Shown here: positions 1 through 7,200 of the stretch, in pieces
How the letters are laid out: each line of letters starts with the position of its first letter
How positions within the stretch are numbered: position 1 is the stretch's first letter
Assembly: GCF_900176145.1 (NCBI RefSeq)
Contig: NZ_FWWY01000001.1
Location: forward strand, 1,969,819-2,033,818
Direction: 5' to 3'
DNA: 64,000 bases
From: Sulfobacillus thermosulfidooxidans DSM 9293
GTDB taxonomy: Bacteria > Bacillota > Sulfobacillia > Sulfobacillales > Sulfobacillaceae
Notes under the pieces: model-generated
Seen by the model: the letters and a program-made list of their open reading frames with translations, nothing else
Database searches by the model: none
What the model was told of the DNA's origin: nothing
Program-made: the position numbers and the translations under genes

Positions 1-71
1 CCGCCAGCACCTTGGGGGCGAATAAATTCGGCGGCTTTGACAATTTCCAGTGGATAACGAGAATCGCTCAT
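1..71 (-). CDS. N-terminal fragment of an unidentified protein (cut by window edge)
   Basis: Reading the minus strand from the ATG at 71 gives an open 23-codon stretch beginning MSDSRYPLEIVKAAEFIRPK, with a purine-rich AAAGGGG ribosome site just upstream. The rest lies beyond the left edge. The pattern of an I..A...I.P start faintly recalls PLP-dependent threonine dehydratases, but 23 residues are too few to name a family. It is divergent from the next gene. Confidence 0.45.
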   Translation of the reverse strand, partial: MSDSRYPLEIVKAAEFIRPQGAG

Positions 72-150
72 GACAATACCCCTTTGGCTCAGAGTCATAT
101 AAAGGCATGGGCTAACATAATCAAGGAAGTATGAAAGGACTGATGGCATA

Positions 151-627
151 ATGGATAAAGGTCGTGAGGAATCGGTAAAAGGTTCCGGGGCTCATAGTGC
201 TGATCATGCCCAAATGGAAAAACGCAGCCCCTTACAAGCCCGGTGGACGTCGTCATTGGACATGGGTCAGGTTGACAAACATAGTGAGCGGCCGGTGGAT
301 GCCAATGACCTTACCGCCTCAACCTCCGCCAGCAAGGACACAGCCTCGGTGAACCCGCCGCCAGCTAGTCATTCCGCGGACAGAAGTGCCAAGACGCCAG
401 ATCCGGACAAAAATACGCCTTTGCACCCGTCTCAGTTAATTCATCAGTTACGAGACGTGGCGGCCTCATTGGTACAGCTGGCTCAAAGCTTAGAACAGTT
501 AGAAAATGTTTTGCACGCTCATTCTGATCCTTTACCACCTAAAGAGCCTTCAGCCTCCAATTTGTCGCAGCTTGTGAAAGATCGCCCTGATTTACAAGCT
601 CTTCTGCGCCAATACCTATTTAAGTGA
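151..627 (+). CDS. Hypothetical protein, disordered N-terminus with C-terminal helix
   Basis: I do not recognise this 158-residue protein. Residues 1-95 are polar and low in hydrophobics, rich in Ser, Asp, Lys, Pro and Ala, and probably disordered. Residues 97-125 form an amphipathic helix with regular leucines (LVQLAQSLEQLENVL), a likely short coiled coil, and the C-terminal 20 residues look like a second helix. There is no signal peptide or membrane segment. The ribosome site is weak (GAAAGGA about 14 nt upstream), so the start is uncertain. It converges with the gene at 719-1120. Confidence 0.5.
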   Translation: MDKGREESVKGSGAHSADHAQMEKRSPLQARWTSSLDMGQVDKHSERPVDANDLTASTSASKDTASVNPPPASHSADRSAKTPDPDKNTPLHPSQLIHQLRDVAASLVQLAQSLEQLENVLHAHSDPLPPKEPSASNLSQLVKDRPDLQALLRQYLFK

Positions 628-652
628 AGAGGGATTCTGTGTGAAATGATCC

Positions 653-709
653 CTGGGGGGAAAGCTAGCCCTTATGGAGGAATTCCTAGGTTCCTAGCCA
701 GCTCCCCAG
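653..709. terminator. Weak hairpin between convergent genes
   Basis: CTGGGG at 653-658 can pair with CCCCAG at 704-709 around an interior containing the palindromes GGAATTCC and CCTAGG. It sits between two converging reading frames, the usual place for a shared terminator, but no T-run follows on either strand. Confidence 0.25.
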
Positions 710-718
710 AGAACGGCA

Positions 719-1120
719 TTACGATTGCGAAGAGAAACGTCCAATCAAGGGTAGGATGCGATCGAAGAAGGGCAGACGGTCAATGCCCACCAGGTTGGAA
801 ATCGGTATGATCACTTGATCGCGGAATCCAAGACTTACACTGCCCGCAATCACGTCGCGCATGACAATAAAGTCACTTGCTACCTGGTATAGATTGCCTA
901 CCAAAGTCGAAGCATTATCGACGGCTGAAGAAAGACTCACGCGAACATAGTCCCCGACCAGCGAGGATAAGTAGGCGTCAAAACTCGACGGAATGCTAGA
1001 TTCTTCCGATTCACTCGATCCAAAGGAATTTTGTTCGCCCAACAAAAATAACAAAGGCAATAAATCACGCCGTTGACCTAATAGTAAAAGCGGCAATAAC
1101 TCTTCCCAGGATGTATTCAC
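719..1120 (-). CDS. Hypothetical protein with leucine-rich N-terminal block
   Basis: A 133-residue protein I cannot assign. It starts at a GTG preceded by GAGGAGG, a strong ribosome site on the minus strand. Residues 8-30 contain two leucine-rich stretches split by GQRRD, then an acidic serine-rich linker (residues 32-46), then an amphipathic C-terminal two-thirds. The pattern of paired Arg, a Leu/Phe block and then GE resembles the two tiny proteins encoded just upstream on the same strand (1277-1564), so the three may be functionally linked. That link is inference from position and composition. Confidence 0.6.
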   Translation of the reverse strand: MNTSWEELLPLLLLGQRRDLLPLLFLLGEQNSFGSSESEESSIPSSFDAYLSSLVGDYVRVSLSSAVDNASTLVGNLYQVASDFIVMRDVIAGSVSLGFRDQVIIPISNLVGIDRLPFFDRILPLIGRFSSQS

Positions 1121-1183
1121 CTACAATTCCTCCTCAATTTCGTATATGCGACATTGTCGGTATGTGACTCCAACGCAACTCGG

Positions 1184-1234
1184 TCCGGACCTCAGGACCC
1201 TAGGACTTTACCGGGTACTGTCCTAAGGTCCGGA
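1184..1234. other. Long hairpin between small genes
   Basis: TCCGGACCTCAGGAC (1184-1198) pairs with GTCCTAAGGTCCGGA (1220-1234): 14 of 15 positions are complementary and the other is G-U compatible on one strand. The loop is 21 nt. It lies between the small gene ending at 1277 and the start of the 133-residue gene, so it could be a processing or attenuation structure. It has no T-run, so it is not a classical terminator. Confidence 0.5.
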
Positions 1235-1276
1235 AATGATGTGACAGGTTCTCTCGCAGGATATGGAGTCGGTGTC

Positions 1277-1411
1277 TTAATAGGAGCAAGAACGCGAACT
1301 GCGGCTGCGAGGAAATTCTCCGACCAATAAGAGTAATAAGACTAAGTCAATCGGGAAATGACGGCGATGATGGTGATGATGATGCGATGAACAACTTTGA
1401 GATGGATTCAT
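1277..1411 (-). CDS. Tiny His-rich leucine-block protein A
   Basis: A 44-residue reading frame beginning MNPSQSCSSHHHHHHRRH, followed by FPIDLVLLLLLVGEFP and a Ser/Arg/Cys tail ending SCSY. An AAGGAGG ribosome site stands about 7 nt before the ATG, which supports translation. Six consecutive histidines plus Cys residues suggest metal binding; the leucine block of about ten residues is short for a full transmembrane helix. The neighbour at 1439-1564 shares the core RRHFPI[DG]L and leucine run, so the two are tandem paralogues. No known family is recognised. Confidence 0.6.
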   Translation of the reverse strand: MNPSQSCSSHHHHHHRRHFPIDLVLLLLLVGEFPRSRSSRSCSY

Positions 1412-1438
1412 GATTGGCGCCTCCTTATGGTATGCCAG

Positions 1439-1564
1439 CTAAACCGTCATACGTGAGCGAGAATACGTGTATGACGAATGACGATGTTCTTCCAATAACA
1501 CCAGCAATAAAAGCAAGCCGATCGGAAAATGCCGGCGACGCCTACAGTGATGCGTGTGGCTCAC
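1439..1564 (-). CDS. Tiny His-rich leucine-block protein B
   Basis: A 41-residue frame starting at GTG (1564) with AGGAGG upstream on the minus strand. The product reads as a His/Arg-rich head (SHTHHCRRRRHFPIG), a leucine block (LLLLLVLLEE) and a Ser/Tyr/Arg tail. It aligns with the product of 1277-1411 over RRHFPIxL and the Leu run, and both tails are Ser/Arg-rich. The tandem arrangement, each copy with its own strong ribosome site, argues that both are real. Function is unknown; the His and Cys residues would suit metal or phosphate binding. Confidence 0.55.
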   Translation of the reverse strand: MSHTHHCRRRRHFPIGLLLLLVLLEEHRHSSYTYSRSRMTV

Positions 1565-1769
1565 CTATGCTACACCTCCTGTCGTAGATCGACTTCACAG
1601 GCATCCTATTCAACAATTTCCTTATGTGACACAAAGTGGAAAAGATTTATGGAATGGCTTTTTGGTGCGATCATCTTCATTGAGACCCTATTGACGAATT
1701 GTCTATTGAAACCCGCATGGGAGGCATGATAATGTAGCAAAAACTCAAAAATCTGAAAGGAGGCCGCCC

Positions 1770-2300
1770 ATGGAATGTTATTTAATTCGGCATGCGGAAA
1801 CTGTACTGAATCGTAAAAAAGTGCTGCAAGGATGGGCTGATGCCCCCTTATCAGATAACGGGATAATCCAGGCTATGAAATTGTCTGGCGTCTTGCCACC
1901 ATGGCCCATTTTTAGCAGTGATTTAAAACGGGCATTACATACCGCAGAACTCTTTGCGGCTCCTGGACAACGCATTCAGCCCGATGCCCGGTTGCGTGAA
2001 ATTCATGTCGGAGTATGGCAAGGACTGTCTAAGGACCGTTTAGGACAGACCTCTTTATGGCAACAATACCAACGGTCCCCTTCGACCTTTCGGTTTCCTG
2101 ACGGTGAGAGTTTAAAAGATTTGCAAAACCGTATTGTCGGAGCTTTTTATGAATATCAAGAACGTCTTGATCGCTTTATTATCGTCTCCCATCGTCTCGC
2201 CATAAAAAGTCTCTTATGCCATTTACAAGGTTGGTCCTTAGACCAAATCCACAGCATCGATCTACCGAATGCGGCTGTTTTGCACATTTATCATGATTAA
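1770..2300 (+). CDS. Histidine phosphatase family protein (phosphoglycerate mutase-like)
   Basis: The 176-residue product begins MECYLIRHAETVLNRKK; the LIRHAET motif (residues 5-11) carries the catalytic histidine of the histidine phosphatase superfamily. The second conserved histidine lies near residue 150 in IIVSHRLAIKSL, and REIHVGVWQGL (about residues 75-85) carries the conserved acidic region. The length fits short phosphatases (GpmB, CobC, PhoE types) rather than full phosphoglycerate mutase. A strong AAAGGAGG precedes the ATG. The substrate cannot be told from sequence and there is no cobalamin context. Confidence 0.85.
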   Translation: MECYLIRHAETVLNRKKVLQGWADAPLSDNGIIQAMKLSGVLPPWPIFSSDLKRALHTAELFAAPGQRIQPDARLREIHVGVWQGLSKDRLGQTSLWQQYQRSPSTFRFPDGESLKDLQNRIVGAFYEYQERLDRFIIVSHRLAIKSLLCHLQGWSLDQIHSIDLPNAAVLHIYHD

Positions 2301-2728
2301 CGCCGGGTAATCAGAACCATCACACAAGAAATGATGATGGGGCTCAGGGTTTAAAGACATTTTGACCGGACAAAAACGACCGTGATATGGTTAACCCACA
2401 ATATATGGGCGGGAGTGCGTTAAACCTAGTGTTTAGTTTCTCTCGCTTCCTCTCGTGATTAAGAGGGTTTTCTCACCCGCCTTATCTTTACGCGTTATGG
2501 GGAAACCATGATCATCCCTTGAGAATAAAATGAGATGAAGCGAGCGGAGCATGGCAGGGTTTTTGAAAAAGGACTCGTGTGCAAAGCCGGATAAATCTTT
2601 TTGATCAGGGTTTAAGATTTGCCACCAGTGTACGTCCTGGTTATATGGATCGGCGCCCAAAAGGATGACGAGATGTTTATTAAGAACACGATGTCCAAAG
2701 TCGATAGAGAAACAAGGAGAAGCCACCA
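2301..2728. other. 428-bp intergenic region
   Basis: No convincing gene. A minus-strand open frame (2433-2978) overlaps the following gene antisense, lacks family features and is discounted. A possible promoter, TTGACC then TATGGT 18 nt later (about 2373-2402), precedes the dehydrogenase, but the match is weak. AAGGAG before 2729 is that gene's ribosome site. Confidence 0.4.
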
Positions 2729-3622
2729 ATGATCGTGATATCGGAAAGGGTACATCCCATAGCGCTAGAAATGCTGTCATCCTATGAGATTTACTATGAT
2801 CCTGACCTGTATTCCCAGCGCGGAGCATTGTTAAGAGTGTTATCCAGGGCGCGCGGTTTAATTGTGCGCAACAAAACTCAAGTCGATGCGGAACTTTTGG
2901 CCCATGCCCCGCATTTGAAAGTGGTGGGACGTTTAGGGGTCGGGCTCGACAATATTCAGACGGATTTGTTATCAGCACAAGGGATTCAGTTAATCGTTCC
3001 CAGGGGTGCCAATGCCGTTTCCGTGGCAGAATATGTACTGGGCATGCTCATTGCCTTTCAACGCCATTTATTGGCTTTGACGCAGCAAGTTCGTCAAGGT
3101 GGGTGGATACGCGACATGTCTGGCTTAGAAATAGATGGAAGAACATTGGCTGTGATCGGATATGGGGCTACGGGGCAAGCGGTGGCACAAAGGGCGCAGG
3201 CGTTTCATATGCGTCTTAGAGTCTACGATCCTTTTGCCCAAGTGCCACAAACATGGGCAACCTCAACATTAGAAGAGGTTTTAGACGGGGCGGATGTGGT
3301 GAGCTTGCACGTGCCTTTGACAGCAAAGACCTTTCACCTGCTCAATGAAAAGACGCTCGCAATCTTACCCCACCACGCGACAGTCATCAACACGGCACGT
3401 GGGGAATTAATTGATGAGTCCCAGTTATTGGCGGCATTGACCAAAAAACAGCTAGGGGGCGCGATTCTTGACGTGCGCGAAGTAGAACCGCCTAAAGCAT
3501 CCGATGAATTACTGGGTCTCGCCAACGTGTGGTGTACACCACATATTGCCGGATTAACCGAGGACAGTCAAATAGCTATCGCACGCTACGTCGCGCAAGG
3601 TCTTATCGGGGTTTTAGGCTAA
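2729..3622 (+). CDS. D-isomer specific 2-hydroxyacid dehydrogenase
   Basis: The 297-residue product has the two-domain layout of the family. HLKVVGRLGVGLDNIQ (about residues 66-81) and GANAVSVAEYVLGMLIA match the catalytic-domain signatures. The NAD-binding fold has GYGATGQAVAQ (about 145-155), then VSLHVPLT, and INTARGELIDESQL with the catalytic Arg region. The late Glu/His pair is in REVEPP and TPHIAGLT (H near residue 272). It is closest in pattern to phosphoglycerate dehydrogenase (SerA) but lacks C-terminal ACT domains, so the physiological substrate is open. AAGGAG precedes the ATG. Confidence 0.88.
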   Translation: MIVISERVHPIALEMLSSYEIYYDPDLYSQRGALLRVLSRARGLIVRNKTQVDAELLAHAPHLKVVGRLGVGLDNIQTDLLSAQGIQLIVPRGANAVSVAEYVLGMLIAFQRHLLALTQQVRQGGWIRDMSGLEIDGRTLAVIGYGATGQAVAQRAQAFHMRLRVYDPFAQVPQTWATSTLEEVLDGADVVSLHVPLTAKTFHLLNEKTLAILPHHATVINTARGELIDESQLLAALTKKQLGGAILDVREVEPPKASDELLGLANVWCTPHIAGLTEDSQIAIARYVAQGLIGVLG

Positions 3623-3685
3623 ACGAGACAACTTTTTTCCTTCTCGGGTTCACGGTAAGATAGATGAAGAGAAAGGAGTATGGGG

Positions 3686-4072
3686 ATGCAATACCGGATG
3701 TTAGCAGCAAAGATTCACCGTGCTCGAGTGACGGAAGCCAATTTGAATTATGTGGGTTCTATTACCATTGATCAGGAGTTACTAGATGCTACGGGTCTTT
3801 TGCCTTATGAAATGGTTCAAATTACGAATTTGTCGAACGGAGAATTGTGGCAAACCTATATCATTCCCGGACCGCCGCATGGGGGAGATATTTGTCTTAA
3901 TGGTCCGCCCGCCCGCTTGTTCCATCCGGGAGATTTGGTGATTATCTTAGGATTTCGATTGTATGATGCCGATGAATTATCGTCTCATCAACCGACGGTG
4001 GTTTTTGTCGATGAAAATAATCACATCACGGAAGTGGTCCGAGAAGAAACTCCCTTTCGTACTAGCCCGTAA
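3686..4072 (+). CDS. panD: Aspartate 1-decarboxylase proenzyme
   Basis: PanD converts L-aspartate to beta-alanine for pantothenate and CoA synthesis. The 128-residue length is typical. The family start MQYRMLAAKIHRARVTEANL is followed by YVGSITID, whose Gly-Ser bond is the self-cleavage site that makes the pyruvoyl cofactor on the Ser. NGPPARLF and the hydrophobic GDLVIILGF are also conserved. The ATG at 3686 is chosen over an in-frame ATG at 3680 because AAAGGAG sits 7 nt before it and directly abuts the earlier one. panB and panC are not adjacent. Confidence 0.95.
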   Translation: MQYRMLAAKIHRARVTEANLNYVGSITIDQELLDATGLLPYEMVQITNLSNGELWQTYIIPGPPHGGDICLNGPPARLFHPGDLVIILGFRLYDADELSSHQPTVVFVDENNHITEVVREETPFRTSP

Positions 4073-4084
4073 GAGGAACGGAAG

Positions 4085-4189
4085 ATACTCGACTTAAGAT
4101 TCTTAGAGTTTTGGTCTCTTTGGGGATGATCCCCAAGGCATATCATTAGGACCAATCTGTTTAAAGAATTCTTAGGTCGAGTATTTTTA
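4085..4189. repeat. Nested palindromic element after panD
   Basis: An imperfect inverted repeat of about 20 nt (ATACTCGACTTAAGATTCTT at 4085-4104, against its near complement at 4164-4184) encloses a second pairing (TTGGTCT with AGGACCAA) and an inner hairpin TTGGGGATGATCCCCAA. A T5 run follows the right arm (4184-4188). It starts 13 nt after the panD stop, so it may end panD transcription. Its size and nested symmetry also suit a small palindromic repeat or structured RNA. No second copy was noticed in the window. Confidence 0.6.
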
Positions 4190-4510
4190 TGGAACCATGC
4201 TCCACGAGCCGAATAGGGACTATTGATGACATCATGGGCCAGAAAGATTCAGCCGCAAAACTTGTCGCCTTCATGGCGACTTGTTTTGTCGCAGCCAATA
4301 GGAAAGATAAGAGGCATAAGACGGATAAGAGGAAAGAGTTCCCCGGTTTTTTTACAACAGATGAGCTCACGAATTAACAAAATGCCGATGTTGATTGCAA
4401 CGATATGATAATTCTTGAACTTCGTGTTGATTAGGATGGCTTTCAAAGAAAAACGGAAAACGAATGAAAGAAAGTAAGAATTGTCGAGAGGACTAGGACG
4501 ATATGGCAAA
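4190..4510. other. Intergenic stretch without a convincing gene
   Basis: Short open frames occur on both strands but none has a ribosome site or family features. A hairpin is visible at 4256-4288, where CAAAAC/GTTTTG and GTCGCC/GGCGAC are separated by a symmetric TT/TT bulge with loop TTCAT. The rest is AT-rich. Confidence 0.4.
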
Positions 4511-4518
4511 AATAATTT

Positions 4519-4556
4519 ACGAACAAAGTAATTTAATAAAATGTTCGTGATATAAT
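4519..4556 (+). promoter_or_regulatory. Promoter -10 with overlapping inverted repeat, lipoate operon
   Basis: A perfect TATAAT (4551-4556) lies 47 nt before the ATG at 4604, with no good -35. Immediately upstream are inverted arms ACGAACA (4519-4525) and TGTTCGT (4542-4548), 16 nt apart, the right arm nearly touching the -10. A weak -35 with such arms suggests an activator or repressor site. The string AAAATGTTCGTGAT here (4538-4551) recurs exactly at 48183-48196 before the cox operon. Confidence 0.6.
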
Positions 4557-4603
4557 TTAAACTTGAATACAATAAATTGAATGACAATTAGCGGGGTGAG
4601 TTA

Positions 4604-5581
4604 ATGCTGCCACTGTATCTGGCTGGCGATGTGAACTGGCTAATGAGTCAAGCATTGTATCATGGTTTACCCGTTTTACATGAGGAAGGCATTATCTTAT
4701 GTTGGCCCAAAGAACCCTATGTCTCGCTTGGTTGTCATCAAGACTGGGATGACTTCGACGAAAATGCTCCAGTCCCTGTTGTTCGACGACGGGTGGGAGG
4801 TTCTTTAGTTTATCTTGATAATCAGCAAGTATTCTTTCAAATTATCCTCGATCCCTCGAAACATCCCCGCTTAAAAACTCCCGATCAGTGGTATCAGTTT
4901 GCACTCACTCCGGTGATTGCCTGTCTAAGTCATCTTGGCTTTAGCGCACAATTTAAACCGCCAGCCGACATCCTTGTTCAGAACCGCAAAATATCTGGAA
5001 ATGCTGGGGGACAAATCGAGGATAGTGTGGTGATTGTGGGCAATGTGTTGTTGAGCTTTTCCCTTGAAATGATGGCCCGTGTTCGAAAAGGCTCGGTGCA
5101 ATTCAAGCAAGCCTTTGCTGAAGCGATGAGCCGGCATTTGGTGACATTAGAAGAATTGACGAGAGGGAGAACATGGACGCCTGATGAGGTGATGCCATTA
5201 TTGGCCCAATTTTTTGTTGCCCAAATGGATGCACACATCATGGATATTCCGTGGGAACGTTGGCAACCCATGCTTGAGGAAGTTGGAGCTCAACTGATAA
5301 AGCCACAGTGGTTACACGCTCCTGGCTATCGTCCCCCTTATCATCAAGTTAAAGTACGCGAAGGGGTCTATTTAAGACAGCCGCGGGATGGTAGTCTGCC
5401 CGATGTGATTGCGGAAGTGGACACCGAGAAGAAATTGTTAACGGCACTATGGAATAGTCCTTTTGACATCCCGTTGCCGTTAACGCAGGAATCTCTTGTC
5501 ACCGAGGTCCCACAAGGGCCGTTTCGTGATGTTCTTTTTGAGTTAATGGACGTAAAGGTTAAAGATTCTTTGTTGTCTTAA
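4604..5581 (+). CDS. Lipoate-protein ligase A family protein
   Basis: A 325-residue member of the BPL/LplA/LipB fold, which activates or transfers lipoyl or octanoyl groups onto carrier lysines. Motifs: RRRVGGSLVYLD (residues 61-72, the RRxGGG-type loop) and the catalytic lysine K129 in NRKISGNAGG, then VIVGNVLLSF. The C-terminal 100 residues form the accessory region. It is the first gene of a tight run with an H-protein-like carrier, a second ligase and two radical SAM proteins. It could be a ligase, an octanoyltransferase (LipM/LipL share this fold) or part of an sLpl-type system. GGGGTG precedes the ATG. Confidence 0.82.
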   Translation: MLPLYLAGDVNWLMSQALYHGLPVLHEEGIILCWPKEPYVSLGCHQDWDDFDENAPVPVVRRRVGGSLVYLDNQQVFFQIILDPSKHPRLKTPDQWYQFALTPVIACLSHLGFSAQFKPPADILVQNRKISGNAGGQIEDSVVIVGNVLLSFSLEMMARVRKGSVQFKQAFAEAMSRHLVTLEELTRGRTWTPDEVMPLLAQFFVAQMDAHIMDIPWERWQPMLEEVGAQLIKPQWLHAPGYRPPYHQVKVREGVYLRQPRDGSLPDVIAEVDTEKKLLTALWNSPFDIPLPLTQESLVTEVPQGPFRDVLFELMDVKVKDSLLS

Positions 5582-5701
5582 TTTTGGGGAAGTGATGAAC
5601 CCTCAAAGTTTCTCGTGATTTATGGCCTGATTCATGATTTGTTGTATCGTCATGGCCGATAGTTTTTGTCAATGATTAAACCTTAAGGGGAGGAAATGAG
5701 G

Positions 5702-6121
5702 ATGGCAACGGAACCGATTCATCGCTGGAAAGTGTTAGCAGACCGGTTATATGATGCCCGACACCAGTGGGTACAAAAAGATGATGTATTGTGGACCATG
5801 GGGATTACCGATTACACCCAAGACACAGCGGGTGACATTTTATATGTTTCGTTGCCCGAACCTGGAACCGTATTGGAACAAGGACAGCCTTTTGGCAGTC
5901 TCGAGTCGGGTAAATGGGTTGGACAACTGTATGCGCCGTTCGATGGAGTCGTAATTGCGGCTAATGATCTGGTGCGGGATAATCCGCAACTGTTAAATCA
6001 AGACCCCTATGGACGGGGATGGCTGATCAAGGCGCGAGCTCAGAACCATGATGAGGCAGTAACACAATTGCTAACCGACACCGAGTACATGCAGTTACTG
6101 GACGAATTGGACGAACGCTAA
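5702..6121 (+). CDS. H-protein-like lipoyl carrier (GcvH/LbpA family)
   Basis: The 139-residue product has the GcvH fold: an N-terminal DDVLWTMGITDYTQDTAGDI strand set, then ESGKWVGQLYAPFDG with K71 as the likely lipoylated lysine (the usual GcvH motif is ESVKA). The late NPQLLNQDPYGRGWLIK matches the family. The ATG at 5702 is used because GGGGAGG is well spaced from it; an in-frame ATG at 5696 is too close. There are no glycine-cleavage genes nearby, and two ligases plus two radical SAM genes follow. This suits an LbpA-type carrier as used with sulfur-oxidising Hdr-like complexes, though no hdr genes are in the window. Confidence 0.85.
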   Translation: MATEPIHRWKVLADRLYDARHQWVQKDDVLWTMGITDYTQDTAGDILYVSLPEPGTVLEQGQPFGSLESGKWVGQLYAPFDGVVIAANDLVRDNPQLLNQDPYGRGWLIKARAQNHDEAVTQLLTDTEYMQLLDELDER

Positions 6122-7200
6122 TGGAACAGTGGCGATTATTGGATCCAGGTCCCTTACCGGCGTGGCAACAAATGGCTCTCGACAAAGTGGTGATCGAAGC
6201 TCGGGCACAGGATGTTGTTCCGAATACCTTGCGATTCATGGAATTTTCTCCGCATACGGCGTTAGTGGGATATCATCAGGCCGTCGATTTGGAAATTAAC
6301 CGTGACGAGGCGCAATTGCTGGGAGTCGACATTAACCGGCGCATTACCGGTGGCGGTGCAATCTATATGGATGAACGGCAGTTAGGTTGGGAGTTGTGTG
6401 TGAAATTTGACGAAGGCAAGCGGGTTCGTCCTGAAACGCTATATCCCAAATTGGCGCAAGTCGTTATTGAATCCTTACGTTCATGGGGCATTACCGCGAA
6501 GTTTCGCCCAGTTAATGATGTAGAGATTGACGGCCGCAAGATTTCAGGCACAGGGGGCGCCGATTATCACGGAGCCGTCATTTATCAAGGAACTTTATTG
6601 TTGGATTTTGATGTTGAGACTATGATCCGGGTCTTACGGCTTCCCATTGAGAAGCTGACCGATAAAGTGATTGATTCTTTTCAAAAACGCCTCGTGACCA
6701 TGCGAGAAATTCTGGGTTATGTGCCTGCCATAAGTGATGTCAAGCGGAGTGTTGAAGAGGCTTTGATGCAGGTCTTGGATGTCAATTTGACCCGTTCTGA
6801 TCTCACCGAGGATGAACGACGCAAGTGGGAACATCTTGCCCCCTCCTATCGCCAATCGAAATGGATTGATTTACGGAAGGTTCCGCAATTTGCTAACTAT
6901 CCACTTCATACTCTCACGCACAAGGCGCCCGGGGGACTGATTCGTTGTTTGATTCAGACCGACCAGCAAATTAAGCATATTAAAAAGGCGTTTATCACGG
7001 GAGACTTTTTTGTCTATCCTGAACGGGCCGTATTAGATTTAGAGGCGGCGTTAAAGGATGCTCCCTTACAACTCACCACATTATCGGCTATTTTACAGGC
7101 TCATTATCAACAGGGATACAACTATATGGGTGTGAGCGTCACCGACTGGTTATCCGCTTTATCTCCATTATGCGATCAAACTGAGGAGGGATCGTTATGA
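6121..7200 (+). CDS. Second lipoate-protein ligase A family protein
   Basis: A 359-residue LplA-fold protein with RRITGGGAIYMDERQLGW (residues 73-90, the lipoyl-AMP loop) and the catalytic lysine K140 in GRKISGTGG. A C-terminal accessory domain covers roughly residues 250-350. Its ATG overlaps the stop of the carrier gene (TAATG), so translation is coupled. It differs clearly from the 4604-5581 paralogue, suggesting divided roles, for example one attaching the acyl group and one transferring it between carriers. That division is inference. Confidence 0.85.
   Translation: MEQWRLLDPGPLPAWQQMALDKVVIEARAQDVVPNTLRFMEFSPHTALVGYHQAVDLEINRDEAQLLGVDINRRITGGGAIYMDERQLGWELCVKFDEGKRVRPETLYPKLAQVVIESLRSWGITAKFRPVNDVEIDGRKISGTGGADYHGAVIYQGTLLLDFDVETMIRVLRLPIEKLTDKVIDSFQKRLVTMREILGYVPAISDVKRSVEEALMQVLDVNLTRSDLTEDERRKWEHLAPSYRQSKWIDLRKVPQFANYPLHTLTHKAPGGLIRCLIQTDQQIKHIKKAFITGDFFVYPERAVLDLEAALKDAPLQLTTLSAILQAHYQQGYNYMGVSVTDWLSALSPLCDQTEEGSL

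Noticed and set aside
1181-1240. Hairpin as an intrinsic terminator
   Set aside because: The stem is good but no T-run follows on either strand, so it is listed only as a hairpin.
1529-1729. 66-codon plus-strand frame near 1.6 kb
   Set aside because: It overlaps the better-supported tiny gene at 1439-1564 on the other strand and has no ribosome site.
2433-2978. 181-codon minus-strand open frame
   Set aside because: It overlaps the hydroxyacid dehydrogenase antisense, has no ribosome site and its product shows no family pattern.
4189-4408. Overlapping short frames after the panD palindrome
   Set aside because: Three frames on two strands overlap, none with a ribosome site or conserved pattern.
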